64,000 nt of DNA from Bacillus sp. ISL-37 (GTDB lineage Bacteria > Bacillota > Bacilli > Bacillales > Cytobacillaceae): NCBI RefSeq assembly GCF_018613315.1, contig NZ_JAGGQL010000003.1, positions 326,093 through 390,092 on the forward strand. Reading direction: 5' to 3'. This document shows positions 35,469-43,968 of this stretch, piece after piece. The notes beneath the pieces are model-generated. The model saw only the letters and a list, made by a program, of their open reading frames with translations, was not told the DNA's origin and did not search any database. The position numbers and the translations under genes were made by a program. The stretch's first letter is position 1; every line of letters begins with the position of its first letter.

Positions 35469-35918
35469 GTGTTCAAAGAACATATTGGCAAGCAGTCGAA
35501 TAAAGTAAAAAACATTGTGGAACGTGGCGCTGTCAAAAAATTTGCTGAGTCCATCGGAGATCAACACCCCATTTTCATTGATGAGGAAACCGGCAAAAAC
35601 TCTCGCTATAACAAGAACATTGCACCACCTACTTTTCCAAGGGTATTTGATTACGGAACAATACAGGGACTGAACCTTCCTAATAAAGGCCTGATCCATG
35701 GGGAACAGACTTATCATTACGAACGCCCTTTGTTTGTAGGTGAAGAAATAACTTGTTATTCGGTAATCAAAAATTATTTCGAAAAGAAAGGAACCCAGGG
35801 TGAAATGGGCTTCCTGGTATTAGAAAGCTTTGGTGAAGACGAAATGGGAAAACTAGTCTTTTCCTCCACGCAAACTGTCATTATCACGGAAGCGGTAAGG
35901 AAGGTGCTGATTGGATGA
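35469..35918 (+). CDS. MaoC-like N-terminal hotdog protein (FAS1-DHR type)
   Basis: The protein has 149 residues and a GTG start after GTGAGGTGAAG. FAESIGDQHPIFIDEE and the IAPPTFPRVFDYG segment match the MaoC-dehydratase N-terminal (DHR) fold, which lacks the full hydratase-2 active site. It overlaps the next gene by four bases (ATGA). Such pairs form a heterodimeric (R)-specific enoyl-CoA hydratase in which this subunit binds the acyl chain, as in mycobacterial HadAB or ChsH-type enzymes. Confidence 0.85.
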   Translation: MFKEHIGKQSNKVKNIVERGAVKKFAESIGDQHPIFIDEETGKNSRYNKNIAPPTFPRVFDYGTIQGLNLPNKGLIHGEQTYHYERPLFVGEEITCYSVIKNYFEKKGTQGEMGFLVLESFGEDEMGKLVFSSTQTVIITEAVRKVLIG

Positions 35919-36322
35919 GTAGCTTGGCAGAATTGAAGGTAGGCGAATCCCTGAAGGAAGTTCAACTGGACCCGGTCGACCGGATTACCCTGATTAAATA
36001 CGCCGGTGCTTCAGGAGATTACAACCCGATCCATACAATTGATGAAGAAGCGAAAAAAGCAGGGCTGCCGGGAATCATCGCTCATGGCATGTGGACAATG
36101 GGTAATCTCGCAAAGCTTTTCACCGATTTTTATGAGGAAGGATTCATTCAGGATTATACGATTCGTTTTAAAGGAATGGTGTTCCTGAATGACGTCGTCA
36201 CTCTCCAGGCAGAACTGGCAGAGGAAAATGAGAACCTCCTCACATTCCACGTTCAGGCAGTCAATCAAAATGGCAATAAAGTCATTAAGGGAGATGTCCT
36301 GTATCATCGGTATGCTTCTTAA
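35915..36322 (+). CDS. MaoC-family enoyl-CoA hydratase, catalytic subunit
   Basis: The protein has 135 residues. The hydratase-2 motif is present: YAGASGDYNPIHTIDEEAKK followed by GIIAHGMWTMG, giving the Asp/His catalytic pair. It would add water to a 2-enoyl-CoA together with the N-terminal-type partner encoded by the overlapping gene upstream. Pairs of this kind often serve bulky or branched substrates such as steroid side chains, which a crotonase handles poorly. It is the last gene of the operon under site 3. Confidence 0.9.
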   Translation: MSSLAELKVGESLKEVQLDPVDRITLIKYAGASGDYNPIHTIDEEAKKAGLPGIIAHGMWTMGNLAKLFTDFYEEGFIQDYTIRFKGMVFLNDVVTLQAELAEENENLLTFHVQAVNQNGNKVIKGDVLYHRYAS

Positions 36323-36328
36323 TAACTC

Positions 36329-36510
36329 GGCTCTGTTAAAGCCCATTGTTGTTTTATAGCCCTGTTGATTGTAGTGTAAGGCGTAGACTCCTGCGGGCTT
36401 AGCTGGTCAGATGAGACCCCGCAGGAGCGAAGCGACGAGGAGGCTCATCGCCAGCCCCGCTGAAAGCGAAGCGCCTGGAACGAAAATCAACAGCCTAGTT
36501 TAACAGAGGC
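36329..36510. repeat. 182-bp terminal-inverted-repeat element with GC-rich hairpin core
   Basis: The ends are GGCTCTGTTAAA and TTTAACAGAGGC (11 of 12 bases inverted). The core contains CTCCTGCGGG and CCCCGCAGGAG arms and a second GC-rich dyad around GAGGCTCATCGCCAGC. Similar cores are common in Bacillus intergenic regions. There is no open frame. The 88-bp element at 32825 is a deleted relative. Confidence 0.85.
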
Positions 36511-36575
36511 AATATCTAAAACCCTGCAGAGAGTTGCTGGGTTTATTGCTATAGCTTGAGCGATATATACCATTT

Positions 36576-36698
36576 AGGAATATAACGAGATTATTAGGAA
36601 TAAAAAGAGAGTTTTCAGGAATATCTCGAAAAATTCAGGAATAAAGCTGCAGGTTTCAGGAATAAACACAAAATCTAAGGAATATCGGTTCAATTATG
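36576..36698. repeat. Tandem array of six ~20-21-bp units (AGGAATA core)
   Basis: AGGAATA recurs at 36576, 36596, 36617, 36637, 36658 and 36678, spaced 20, 21, 20, 21 and 20 bases apart. The rest of each unit diverges. It lies between the 182-bp element and the next acyl-CoA dehydrogenase, so the whole gap 36323-36754 is repeat DNA, without a clear promoter. Confidence 0.88.
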
Positions 36699-36754
36699 GA
36701 CTTACTTTCGATTTCGCATATTAAAAAATAGCAGAAACGAGGTGTTAAACGATA

Positions 36755-37900
36755 GTGAACTTCGATTTTGACCAGGATTTACTGGCTTTAAAAAGAAATG
36801 TCCGTGATTTTATCCAAACCGAAGTCGAGCCTGTGGCGATGCAAATCGAAGAAGAAGACAAAATTCCGGAAAACATCATCCAGCTTTCCAGGGAAATGGG
36901 CCTCTTCGGACTAAGCATACCGGAGGAATACGGCGGACTTGGAATCGGCATGGTGGAGAAATGTGCACTGTATGAGGAAATCGGCCAGACGCACAATGGC
37001 TATACGACTTTGGTTGGAGCCCATACCGGGATTGGCACGGTCGGGATTGTCGAGTTGGGCAATGAACAGCAAAAGCAAAAATACTTGCCGGCTATGGCGA
37101 GCGGAGAGAAAATCGGCGCCTTTGCCCTCACAGAACCTGAAGCCGGTTCGAACGCGGCCAACTTAAAAACGACAGCCGTAAGGAATGGCGATAAATATGT
37201 GCTGAACGGTTTGAAGCACTATATTACGAATGCATTAGAGGCGAGTGTTTTTACAGTGATGGCAGTGACAGACCCTGAAAAAGGAGCAAAAGGAATTACT
37301 TCATTCATCGTTGAGAAGGACTTTCCTGGCTTCAAGCTCGGCAAAGTGGAAAAGAAGATGGGCCTGAAGGGATCGCATTCTGCTGAATTGGTGTTCGAGG
37401 ATTGCGAGGTTCCAGTTGAAAATGTTCTGGGAACTGAAGGCCAGGGCTATGTAAATGCCTTGAAAATACTGGCCAACGGCAGGGCGGGCCTCGCGGCGAG
37501 AAATTTGGGGTCATCACAAAAGCTTCTTGACATGTCTGTAGCCTACGCGAAAGAGAGGATCCAGTTCGGGAAACCGATTATCAAGCATCAGGCAGTAAGC
37601 CATATGCTGGCGGAAATGGCGGTTGAAATCGAAGCGCTCAGGTCTTTTACATACCGAGTTGCCTGGATGGTTGATTCTGGCCAGAAGGTTATAAAGGAAG
37701 CTGCCATGCTGAAGCTCTATGGATCGGAGGTTTACAACAGGATCGCCGATAAAGCAGTGCAGATTCACGGTGGTCTCGGTTATATATCTGATTACCCGGT
37801 CGAAAGATTTTTCCGTGATGCACGAATCACAAGGATTTATGAGGGCACCTCGGAAATCCAGAAAAACATCATTGCGGCACAGCTGGAAAAAGAATATTAG
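36755..37900 (+). CDS. Acyl-CoA dehydrogenase (short/medium-chain type)
   Basis: The protein has 381 residues. The motifs are AFALTEPEAGSNAANLKTT, YITNALEASVFTVMA and the catalytic Glu in ITRIYEGTSEIQKNIIAAQLEK, the textbook ending for short/medium-chain enzymes. The GTG start has GAGGTG 12 bases upstream, which is long spacing. It is followed 11 bases later by operator site 4, so transcription of the next unit may start inside this intergenic gap. Confidence 0.93.
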   Translation: MNFDFDQDLLALKRNVRDFIQTEVEPVAMQIEEEDKIPENIIQLSREMGLFGLSIPEEYGGLGIGMVEKCALYEEIGQTHNGYTTLVGAHTGIGTVGIVELGNEQQKQKYLPAMASGEKIGAFALTEPEAGSNAANLKTTAVRNGDKYVLNGLKHYITNALEASVFTVMAVTDPEKGAKGITSFIVEKDFPGFKLGKVEKKMGLKGSHSAELVFEDCEVPVENVLGTEGQGYVNALKILANGRAGLAARNLGSSQKLLDMSVAYAKERIQFGKPIIKHQAVSHMLAEMAVEIEALRSFTYRVAWMVDSGQKVIKEAAMLKLYGSEVYNRIADKAVQIHGGLGYISDYPVERFFRDARITRIYEGTSEIQKNIIAAQLEKEY

Positions 37901-37910
37901 GACTTAAACA

Positions 37911-37926
37911 TACCTACTAGTTAGTA
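37911..37926. promoter_or_regulatory. TetR-family operator, site 4
   Basis: TACCTACTAGTTAGTA lies in the 49-base gap between two acyl-CoA dehydrogenase genes. It differs from site 2 at two positions, Y/R-conserved at others. It may control the long downstream operon (37950 to 50335), but no clear -35/-10 pair was found inside the preceding gene. Confidence 0.7.
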
Positions 37927-37949
37927 TGAAAAAGAAAGAGGTGGAATGG

Positions 37950-39155
37950 ATGAATTTTAACCATACGGAGAAGATCAAGGAATATCAGGCCAGACTGACT
38001 GAGTTTATGGATGAATATGTCTATCCGAATGAAAAGCTTTATAAAGAACAAATTGACAAACATGACCCATTCTCCAAAGTTCCCCCAATTATGGAAGAAC
38101 TGAAGGTGAAGGCGAAAGAAAAAGGGCTCTGGAACCTGTTTTTACCAGAAAGCGAATACGGCGAAGGTCTCAGCAACCTTGAATACGCACCGCTTTGCGA
38201 AATCATGGGAAGATCAAGCATCGCCCCAGAGGTGTTCAATTGTGCTGCGCCTGATACGGGCAATATGGAGGTGCTTGTCCGCTATGGAAAGGAAGAGCAT
38301 AAGGAACAATGGCTGAAACCGCTCCTCGATGGCGAGATCCGGTCCTGCTTCTCGATGACAGAGCCCGACGTCGCTTCCTCCGACGCAACGAACATCCAGG
38401 CAAGCATTATCCGTGATGGAGATGAGTATGTCATTAACGGAACGAAATGGTGGTCTTCAGGTGCTGGGGATCCGCGCTGCAAGATTGCGATTGTGATGGG
38501 TAAAAATGACCCCAATGCCCCGAAGCATGAGCAGCAATCTATGATTCTGGTTCCTCTTGATACACCAGGAGTAACGATTAAAAGAATTCTGCCTGTCTTC
38601 GGGTACGACCATGCGCCTCATGGACACGCGGAAATAGAATACAAGAATGTGAGAGTGCCTGCCTCCAATATGCTATGGGGTAAAGGAAAAGGCTTTGCGA
38701 TTGCCCAGGGCCGCCTCGGACCGGGGAGGATCCATCATTGTATGAGAACGATCGGTGCCGCTGAAAGAGCTCTTGAAGAGATGTCTAAACGCGTTCTCCA
38801 AAGAACTGCATTCGGTAAAAAGCTCGCCGACCAGGGCGTCATCCAGGAGTGGATCGCGGAAGCAAGGATTGATATCGAGCAGGCGAGACTCCTTACTTTA
38901 AAGGCAGCCTTCATGATGGATACAGTCGGAAACAAAGAGGCCAAGGCCGAGATTGCTATGATCAAGGTGGTCGCTCCTAATATGGCACTCAAAATCATCG
39001 ACAGGGCCATCCAGGCTTTCGGTGCGGCAGGTGTAAGTGATGACTTCACGCTTGCAGCTGCATGGGCGAATATCAGGACACTTAGATTAGCGGATGGGCC
39101 AGATGAAGTGCACAAACGAGCGATAGCAAGATACGAGCTAAAAAAATATTTGTAA
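37950..39155 (+). CDS. ACAD11-type acyl-CoA dehydrogenase
   Basis: The protein has 401 residues from the ATG at 37950 (AAAGAGGTGG upstream; the ATG at 37926 overlaps the operator and has no ribosome site). The stretch [16 protein letters not shown], then [20 protein letters not shown] and the tail [19 protein letters not shown], follow the dehydrogenase half of human ACAD11 and the LvaC-like proteins of levulinate pathways, rather than ordinary short-chain enzymes. Members act on 4-phosphoacyl-CoAs made by an APH-type kinase. That kinase is encoded three genes downstream. The specific activity is inferred. Confidence 0.9.
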   Translation: MNFNHTEKIKEYQARLTEFMDEYVYPNEKLYKEQIDKHDPFSKVPPIMEELKVKAKEKGLWNLFLPESEYGEGLSNLEYAPLCEIMGRSSIAPEVFNCAAPDTGNMEVLVRYGKEEHKEQWLKPLLDGEIRSCFSMTEPDVASSDATNIQASIIRDGDEYVINGTKWWSSGAGDPRCKIAIVMGKNDPNAPKHEQQSMILVPLDTPGVTIKRILPVFGYDHAPHGHAEIEYKNVRVPASNMLWGKGKGFAIAQGRLGPGRIHHCMRTIGAAERALEEMSKRVLQRTAFGKKLADQGVIQEWIAEARIDIEQARLLTLKAAFMMDTVGNKEAKAEIAMIKVVAPNMALKIIDRAIQAFGAAGVSDDFTLAAAWANIRTLRLADGPDEVHKRAIARYELKKYL

Positions 39156-39168
39156 GGAGGACTCATCA

Positions 39169-39942
39169 ATGCATGTATCGGAACTATTTTCACTTAAAGG
39201 AAAAGTAGCGATTGTCACAGGCGGAGGGCGAGGCCTTGGAGAACAAATCGCGATTGGTTTCGCAGAAGCCGGTGCCAATGTCGTGGTTTGCTCACGGCGA
39301 GTCGAAGCCTGTGAGGTAGTCAGCGGGAAGCTGAAGGAAATCGGTGTTGAATCCATGGCTCTTAAATGTGACATCACCAACCCGGAAGATGTGAAGAACG
39401 TAGTAGAGCAGACCCGTGAGAGATTCGGCAGGATCGATATCCTTGTCAATAACAGCGGAGCCTCCTGGGGCGCACCGGCGGAAGAAATGCCGCTTGAAGC
39501 ATGGCAAAAAGTCTTGAATGTCAATGTGACAGGAACATTCTTAATGTCACAGGCAGCTGGAAAAGTGATGCTAGAGCAAGGGTCAGGCAAGATCATCAAT
39601 ATCGCCTCGGTTGCAGGGCTTAAAGGCTCCAACCCAAAGGTGATGGATGCCATTGGATATAACGCCAGCAAAGGGGCTGTCATTACTTTCACAAAGGACC
39701 TGGCCGCAAAATGGGGGCCGCGCGGAATTTACGTCAATGCAATTGCACCTGGATTCTTCCCGACAAAGATGTCGAAGGGTCTGCTTGAAAAAGGCGGCCA
39801 GGCCATTCTTGAAGGAACTCCATTAAGGAAATTTGGTTCTGATACGGATCTTAAGGGTGTAGCGGTATTCCTGGCAGCATCAGCATCGGATTATATTACC
39901 GGGGATATAGTAGTCGTCGATGGCGGAACGCATGTACTGTAA
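39169..39942 (+). CDS. Short-chain dehydrogenase/reductase
   Basis: The protein has 257 residues. The motifs are TGGGRGLG, NNSG (Ser in place of the usual Ala) and YNASK after NIASVAGLKGSNPK. The Arg-Arg in VVCSRRVEAC suggests NADP(H). AAGGAGGACTCATCA precedes the ATG, 13 bases after the ACAD11-type gene. In the levulinate (lva) gene set an SDR (LvaD) sits beside LvaC and performs the step after phosphate loss; this gene is in the equivalent position. Confidence 0.9.
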   Translation: MHVSELFSLKGKVAIVTGGGRGLGEQIAIGFAEAGANVVVCSRRVEACEVVSGKLKEIGVESMALKCDITNPEDVKNVVEQTRERFGRIDILVNNSGASWGAPAEEMPLEAWQKVLNVNVTGTFLMSQAAGKVMLEQGSGKIINIASVAGLKGSNPKVMDAIGYNASKGAVITFTKDLAAKWGPRGIYVNAIAPGFFPTKMSKGLLEKGGQAILEGTPLRKFGSDTDLKGVAVFLAASASDYITGDIVVVDGGTHVL

Positions 39943-39957
39943 AAGGAGGCAGCATCC

Positions 39958-41127
39958 ATGAACAGAGATGCAGTGATTGTATCTGCAGTTAGGACAGCAA
40001 TCGGCAGGCAGGGAGGAGCGCTTGCTTCGGTACCTGCCCATGTCTTTGGGGCAGAAGTCATTAAAGAAGCCATTCGCAGGGCAAACGTACAGCCTGAAAT
40101 GGTCGAGGATGTCATCATGGGAAATGTCATCAGCGGAGGAGGGAATATTGCCCGACTCACAGCGCTGCAAACAGGACTTTCACTTGAATTGCCCGGCCTG
40201 ACGATCGACCGCCAGTGCGGGTCGGGAATTAATGCAGTCAACCTTGCGGCCCAGGCAATAAAGGCGGGGACTGGTGATGTCTATGTTGCTGGCGGCATCG
40301 AAAGCATGAGCAGGGCACCTTATTTAATGGATAAACCAGAAAGACCTTACAGTCCTGTGCCTCCAAGTTTCAGAAAGTCCCAGCTGTCACCGAAAGAAAT
40401 CGGCGATCCGCCAATGGGAATCACCGCGGAAAATCTAGTAACAAAGTATTCAATCAGCAGGGAAGAGCAGGATGAATTCGCACTGGCAAGTCAGCAAAAA
40501 ATGGCTGCAGCGATGTCTGAAGGACGATTAGAAGAACAAATTGTGCCGATTATGATACCTGTCCGAAAAGGTACACCAGTTATTTTTAACAAGGATGAGC
40601 ATCCGAGGCCGCAAACGACTATGGAGGCCCTGGCTCAACTTAAGCCAGCCTTTTTACCAAATGGAACGGTCACAGCCGGAAGCAGTTCTGGCCTGAATGA
40701 CGCAGCGGCAGCCTTAATTGTTATGTCAAGAGAGAAAGCACAAGAATTAGGTGTGAAACCAATGGCGGTCGTAAGGGAGCAGGCAGTAGCCGGGGTGGAT
40801 CCAAATATCATGGGCATCGGTCCGGTACCTGCAGTCAGAAAGGTTCTTGAAAAGTCTGGGCTGACTCTCGATGACATGGACATCATCGAAATTAACGAAG
40901 CATTTGCTGCACAGGTGATTGCTTGTGACAGGGAGCTAAACATGGATAGGACCAAAGTCAATGTCAATGGTGGGGCGATTGCCCATGGACATCCATTGGG
41001 AGCAACAGGAGCAATCCTGATCACGAAAGCAGTTTACGAGCTTGAGAGAAGAGGCGGACGGTACGCGCTGATCACTGCTTGCATCGGCGGCGGCCAGGGA
41101 ATCGCCACAATCATTGAACGAGAATAA
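39958..41127 (+). CDS. Thiolase (acetyl-CoA C-acyltransferase)
   Basis: The protein has 389 residues. The nucleophile is Cys87 (DRQCGSGINAV), with His345 in GGAIAHGHPLGATG and the acid/base Cys375 (ACIGGGQG). It cleaves 3-ketoacyl-CoA with CoA to release acetyl-CoA, or propionyl-CoA for branched or odd substrates. It closes the beta-oxidation cycle of this operon. AAAGGAGGCAGC lies before the ATG, 15 bases after the SDR stop. Confidence 0.95.
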   Translation: MNRDAVIVSAVRTAIGRQGGALASVPAHVFGAEVIKEAIRRANVQPEMVEDVIMGNVISGGGNIARLTALQTGLSLELPGLTIDRQCGSGINAVNLAAQAIKAGTGDVYVAGGIESMSRAPYLMDKPERPYSPVPPSFRKSQLSPKEIGDPPMGITAENLVTKYSISREEQDEFALASQQKMAAAMSEGRLEEQIVPIMIPVRKGTPVIFNKDEHPRPQTTMEALAQLKPAFLPNGTVTAGSSSGLNDAAAALIVMSREKAQELGVKPMAVVREQAVAGVDPNIMGIGPVPAVRKVLEKSGLTLDDMDIIEINEAFAAQVIACDRELNMDRTKVNVNGGAIAHGHPLGATGAILITKAVYELERRGGRYALITACIGGGQGIATIIERE

Positions 41128-41157
41128 CAATTTCACCTAAAAGGAGGAATGCTACTT

Positions 41158-42213
41158 ATGGCTTCTGATACGATTCCCATCAGGCAAGGGGAAGAACTTG
41201 ATACCAGTGCGATCGAAAACTACTTAAGGGAGCAATTAACAGATCTTCCTGAAGAAAATCTGACGATCCAGCAATTCAGCTTTGGAAAATCGAATTTAAC
41301 CTATCAGCTGAAGATGGGAGAGTGGGAAGCGGTCCTACGGCGCCCCCCGCTTGGTCCTGTGGCACCGAAAGCTCATGATATGGAACGGGAATATAAAATC
41401 CTGAAAGAGATCAGCCCTCATTTCTCGGCTGCTCCGAAACCATATTTGTTTGCAGATGAAAGTGTCATCGGCAGTCCATTTTTTGTGATGGAAAGAAAGC
41501 GCGGCATTGTCCTTGATACTGATTTCCCGGAAGGTATTACGCCTAGCAGAGAGATATGCAGATCTTTGTCAGAAACGATGGTCAACCACCTTGTAGAGCT
41601 CCACAGCATTGATTATACGAAGACAAAGCTTATGGAAATGACCAAACCCGAAGGCTTCATGGAAAGACAGGTCATAGGCTGGATCCGCCGGTATGAGCGG
41701 GCGGAAACGGATATCGTTGAAGGCGTGGAGCAATTGAAGCAATGGATGCTAAAGAATGTATCTGAATCTGAAACGCCGGCAATTATCCATTATGATTACA
41801 AATTGAACAATGCCATGTTCAATAAAGAATTGACAGAAATGGTTGGATTGTTCGATTGGGAGATGACAACCGTAGGTGATCCGCTAGCTGATTTGGGTGT
41901 TGCGATGAGCTATTGGATACAACCCGACGACTCCGACCTTTTGAAAAAAGGGATGGGAAAACCGCCGGTCACGGTAGCACCTGGTTTCATGACCCGTGAT
42001 GAATTTATGGAGCATTACGCAAGAAAAAGCGGCAAGGATTTGGCTAACATGAATTTTTATCAAACATTTGCTTATTTCAAGCTTGCTGTCATTTGCCAGC
42101 AAATCTATTACAGGTGGAAAAAGGGACAGACGAAGGATCCCCGGTTTGCACACCTTGACAAGTTTGTCAGCAGCCTGATCCAATATGCTCTTTACACCGC
42201 AGAAAAAAAATGA
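41158..42213 (+). CDS. APH-fold kinase (ACAD10/11 kinase-domain-like phosphotransferase)
   Basis: The protein has 351 residues from the ATG at 41158; the ATG at 41149 touches the AAAGGAGG ribosome site. The kinase core is visible: catalytic Asp213 and Asn218 in HYDYKLNNAMFN, and metal-binding Asp233 in GLFDWEMTTVGDPLADLG. This wording is close to the N-terminal kinase half of ACAD10/ACAD11 and to LvaA of Pseudomonas, which phosphorylate the 4-hydroxyl of 4-hydroxyacyl-CoAs. Its operon includes the ACAD11-type dehydrogenase at 37950, so the two halves of the animal fusion are separate genes here. Aminoglycoside resistance is unlikely. Confidence 0.88.
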   Translation: MASDTIPIRQGEELDTSAIENYLREQLTDLPEENLTIQQFSFGKSNLTYQLKMGEWEAVLRRPPLGPVAPKAHDMEREYKILKEISPHFSAAPKPYLFADESVIGSPFFVMERKRGIVLDTDFPEGITPSREICRSLSETMVNHLVELHSIDYTKTKLMEMTKPEGFMERQVIGWIRRYERAETDIVEGVEQLKQWMLKNVSESETPAIIHYDYKLNNAMFNKELTEMVGLFDWEMTTVGDPLADLGVAMSYWIQPDDSDLLKKGMGKPPVTVAPGFMTRDEFMEHYARKSGKDLANMNFYQTFAYFKLAVICQQIYYRWKKGQTKDPRFAHLDKFVSSLIQYALYTAEKK

Positions 42214-42232
42214 CAGAAAGGGCTGAATGCTG

Positions 42233-42961
42233 ATGAAAGTTCATCTTTTGCTAAAAAAGGAGGATATCGATAAACAGAAAATGGCTGACAACAAAATCGC
42301 TGTTGTTTTCGATGTTCTGCTGGCTACTTCCACTATCGCGTCAGCACTTGAGTTCGGTGCGAAAGAAGTGATCCCAGTCCTGGATGGAAAGGCAGCCGAA
42401 CAGGAAGCTGCCGGCAGGGAAAAAGACAGTTTCGTTCTCGTTGGTGAATATCAAGGGAAAACAATCGACGGATTTCTGTCACCAAATCCTCTGGAACTGA
42501 AAGAAAAAATTGAGGGGAAATCTGTCATTCTATCTACAACTAATGGAACGGTCGCACTCAAAAATTCTGCTCATGCGAATGCAGTTTACGCTGCTTCGCT
42601 ACTGAACTGCGAGGCAGTCGCCAATCATATTTTAAAAGAATATCAGGGAGAGACGATCGTGGTCGTCTGCTCAGGTTCTTCCAATGAATTTAATGTCGAA
42701 GATTTCCAGGGAGCGGGGTGCTTTATTGACTCTCTCATCAAGCAATTCCGCGATGAGTTTTTTCTAACTGATTCAGCTTATGCTGCGTATAGTTTCTACC
42801 ATGGGCACAATCAAAATAGTGATGATATCCTAAAAGCTTCCCGAGTAGGTCGAATGCTGAGCAAACATGGATTTGACAAAGAGATTGAATTCGTTTCACA
42901 GCAAAATATATTTAATAAGGTTCCTATGCTTATAGATAAAAAAAGAATTATTGCAATATAA
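42233..42961 (+). CDS. ComB-like 2-phosphosulfolactate phosphatase family protein
   Basis: The protein has 242 residues. The start at 42233 is ten bases after AAAGGG, and the ATG at 42227 is an alternative. VVFDVLLATSTIASALEFGAKEVIPVLD followed by LVGEYQGKTIDGF, LSTTNGTVAL and EFNVEDFQGAGCFIDSL matches the ComB family, acid phosphatases best known from coenzyme M synthesis. No coenzyme M genes are nearby. Its place right after the kinase gene raises the idea that it removes phosphate from a pathway intermediate or dead-end product, but this is speculative. Confidence 0.82.
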   Translation: MKVHLLLKKEDIDKQKMADNKIAVVFDVLLATSTIASALEFGAKEVIPVLDGKAAEQEAAGREKDSFVLVGEYQGKTIDGFLSPNPLELKEKIEGKSVILSTTNGTVALKNSAHANAVYAASLLNCEAVANHILKEYQGETIVVVCSGSSNEFNVEDFQGAGCFIDSLIKQFRDEFFLTDSAYAAYSFYHGHNQNSDDILKASRVGRMLSKHGFDKEIEFVSQQNIFNKVPMLIDKKRIIAI

Positions 42962-42997
42962 AAATGATAACGCTTACATAAAAAAGGAGGACAGATT

Positions 42998-43951
42998 ATG
43001 TCATTAAAACCGGAAGTAAAGGCGTTACTTGAAGCATTTGCCAATAACCCAGTTCCGCCAATGGAACAGCTGCCATTGGAGGAAGCTAGAAAGGGATTTG
43101 AACAATCTGCTAAACAAATGAGCAGGGCTGAAAAACTAGCAAAAACGGAAGATCGGAAAATCAATGGATTTAACGGAGAAATTGATATCAGGATCTATAC
43201 ACCTCAAGGAGATGGAGAGTCAAAGCTTCCAGCCGTAGTTTATTATCATGGAGGCGGCTGGGTGATCGGCAACATCGAAACTCATGATGCTCTCTGCCAC
43301 ACATTTTCTAATGAAGCTGAATGTATAGTAGTTTCTGTTGATTACAGTCTTGCACCAGAAAGCAAATTCCCGGTTGCAGTAGAAGATTCATATCTAGCTG
43401 CTCAATGGGTGTTTGAAAACGCTCATGAGCTGAATATCGATGAAAACTTTATCGCAGTCGCGGGTGATAGTGCAGGAGGAAATCTTGCAGCTGTTGTCAG
43501 CTTTCTTGCAGTCGAAAGGCAGACACCGTCGATTGCTTACCAAATGCTGTTTTACCCGTCTACAGGCTTTGAATATACTCCATCTTACGAAAAATACGGA
43601 GAAGGCTACTACTTAACGAAGTCCACAATGAACTGGTTCCGTGAACAATACCTGAACACACCAGCTGATACACAAAATCCTCTGGCCGCACCGATGCTCA
43701 TTCCCGATGATGTCACTGCACAGCTTCCGCCAGCTTTTATTTTGACAGCAGAGCTTGATCCTCTATGCGATGGCGGCGAGCACTTTGCTATGAAACTGAA
43801 AAATGCCGGAGTAGAAACAGAATATGTGTGCGTTCCGGGAATGCTTCATGGATTCCTTGGAATGACTGAATACCTGCCAGACGGCAAGAAATCAATTAGA
43901 GCTGCCGCAAAAGCTTTCAAAAACAGAAGTTCTCTTAAACCGGTTGATTAA
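42998..43951 (+). CDS. Alpha/beta hydrolase (hormone-sensitive-lipase family esterase)
   Basis: The protein has 317 residues. The HGGGW oxyanion-hole motif (VVYYHGGGWVIG), nucleophile Ser in AVAGDSAGGNLAA, Asp in TAELDPLCD and His in MLHGFLGM give a complete catalytic triad. It hydrolyses short-chain esters and possibly lactones. There is no signal peptide, so it is cytoplasmic. AAAGGAGGACAG is the ribosome site. It may release the free acid that the adjacent CoA ligase activates. Confidence 0.93.
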   Translation: MSLKPEVKALLEAFANNPVPPMEQLPLEEARKGFEQSAKQMSRAEKLAKTEDRKINGFNGEIDIRIYTPQGDGESKLPAVVYYHGGGWVIGNIETHDALCHTFSNEAECIVVSVDYSLAPESKFPVAVEDSYLAAQWVFENAHELNIDENFIAVAGDSAGGNLAAVVSFLAVERQTPSIAYQMLFYPSTGFEYTPSYEKYGEGYYLTKSTMNWFREQYLNTPADTQNPLAAPMLIPDDVTAQLPPAFILTAELDPLCDGGEHFAMKLKNAGVETEYVCVPGMLHGFLGMTEYLPDGKKSIRAAAKAFKNRSSLKPVD

Positions 43952-43968
43952 GAAATAAGGAGGAATAC

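Noticed and set aside
41158..42213. Aminoglycoside resistance kinase
   Set aside because: Motif wording and operon place match ACAD10/11-type kinases, not resistance enzymes.
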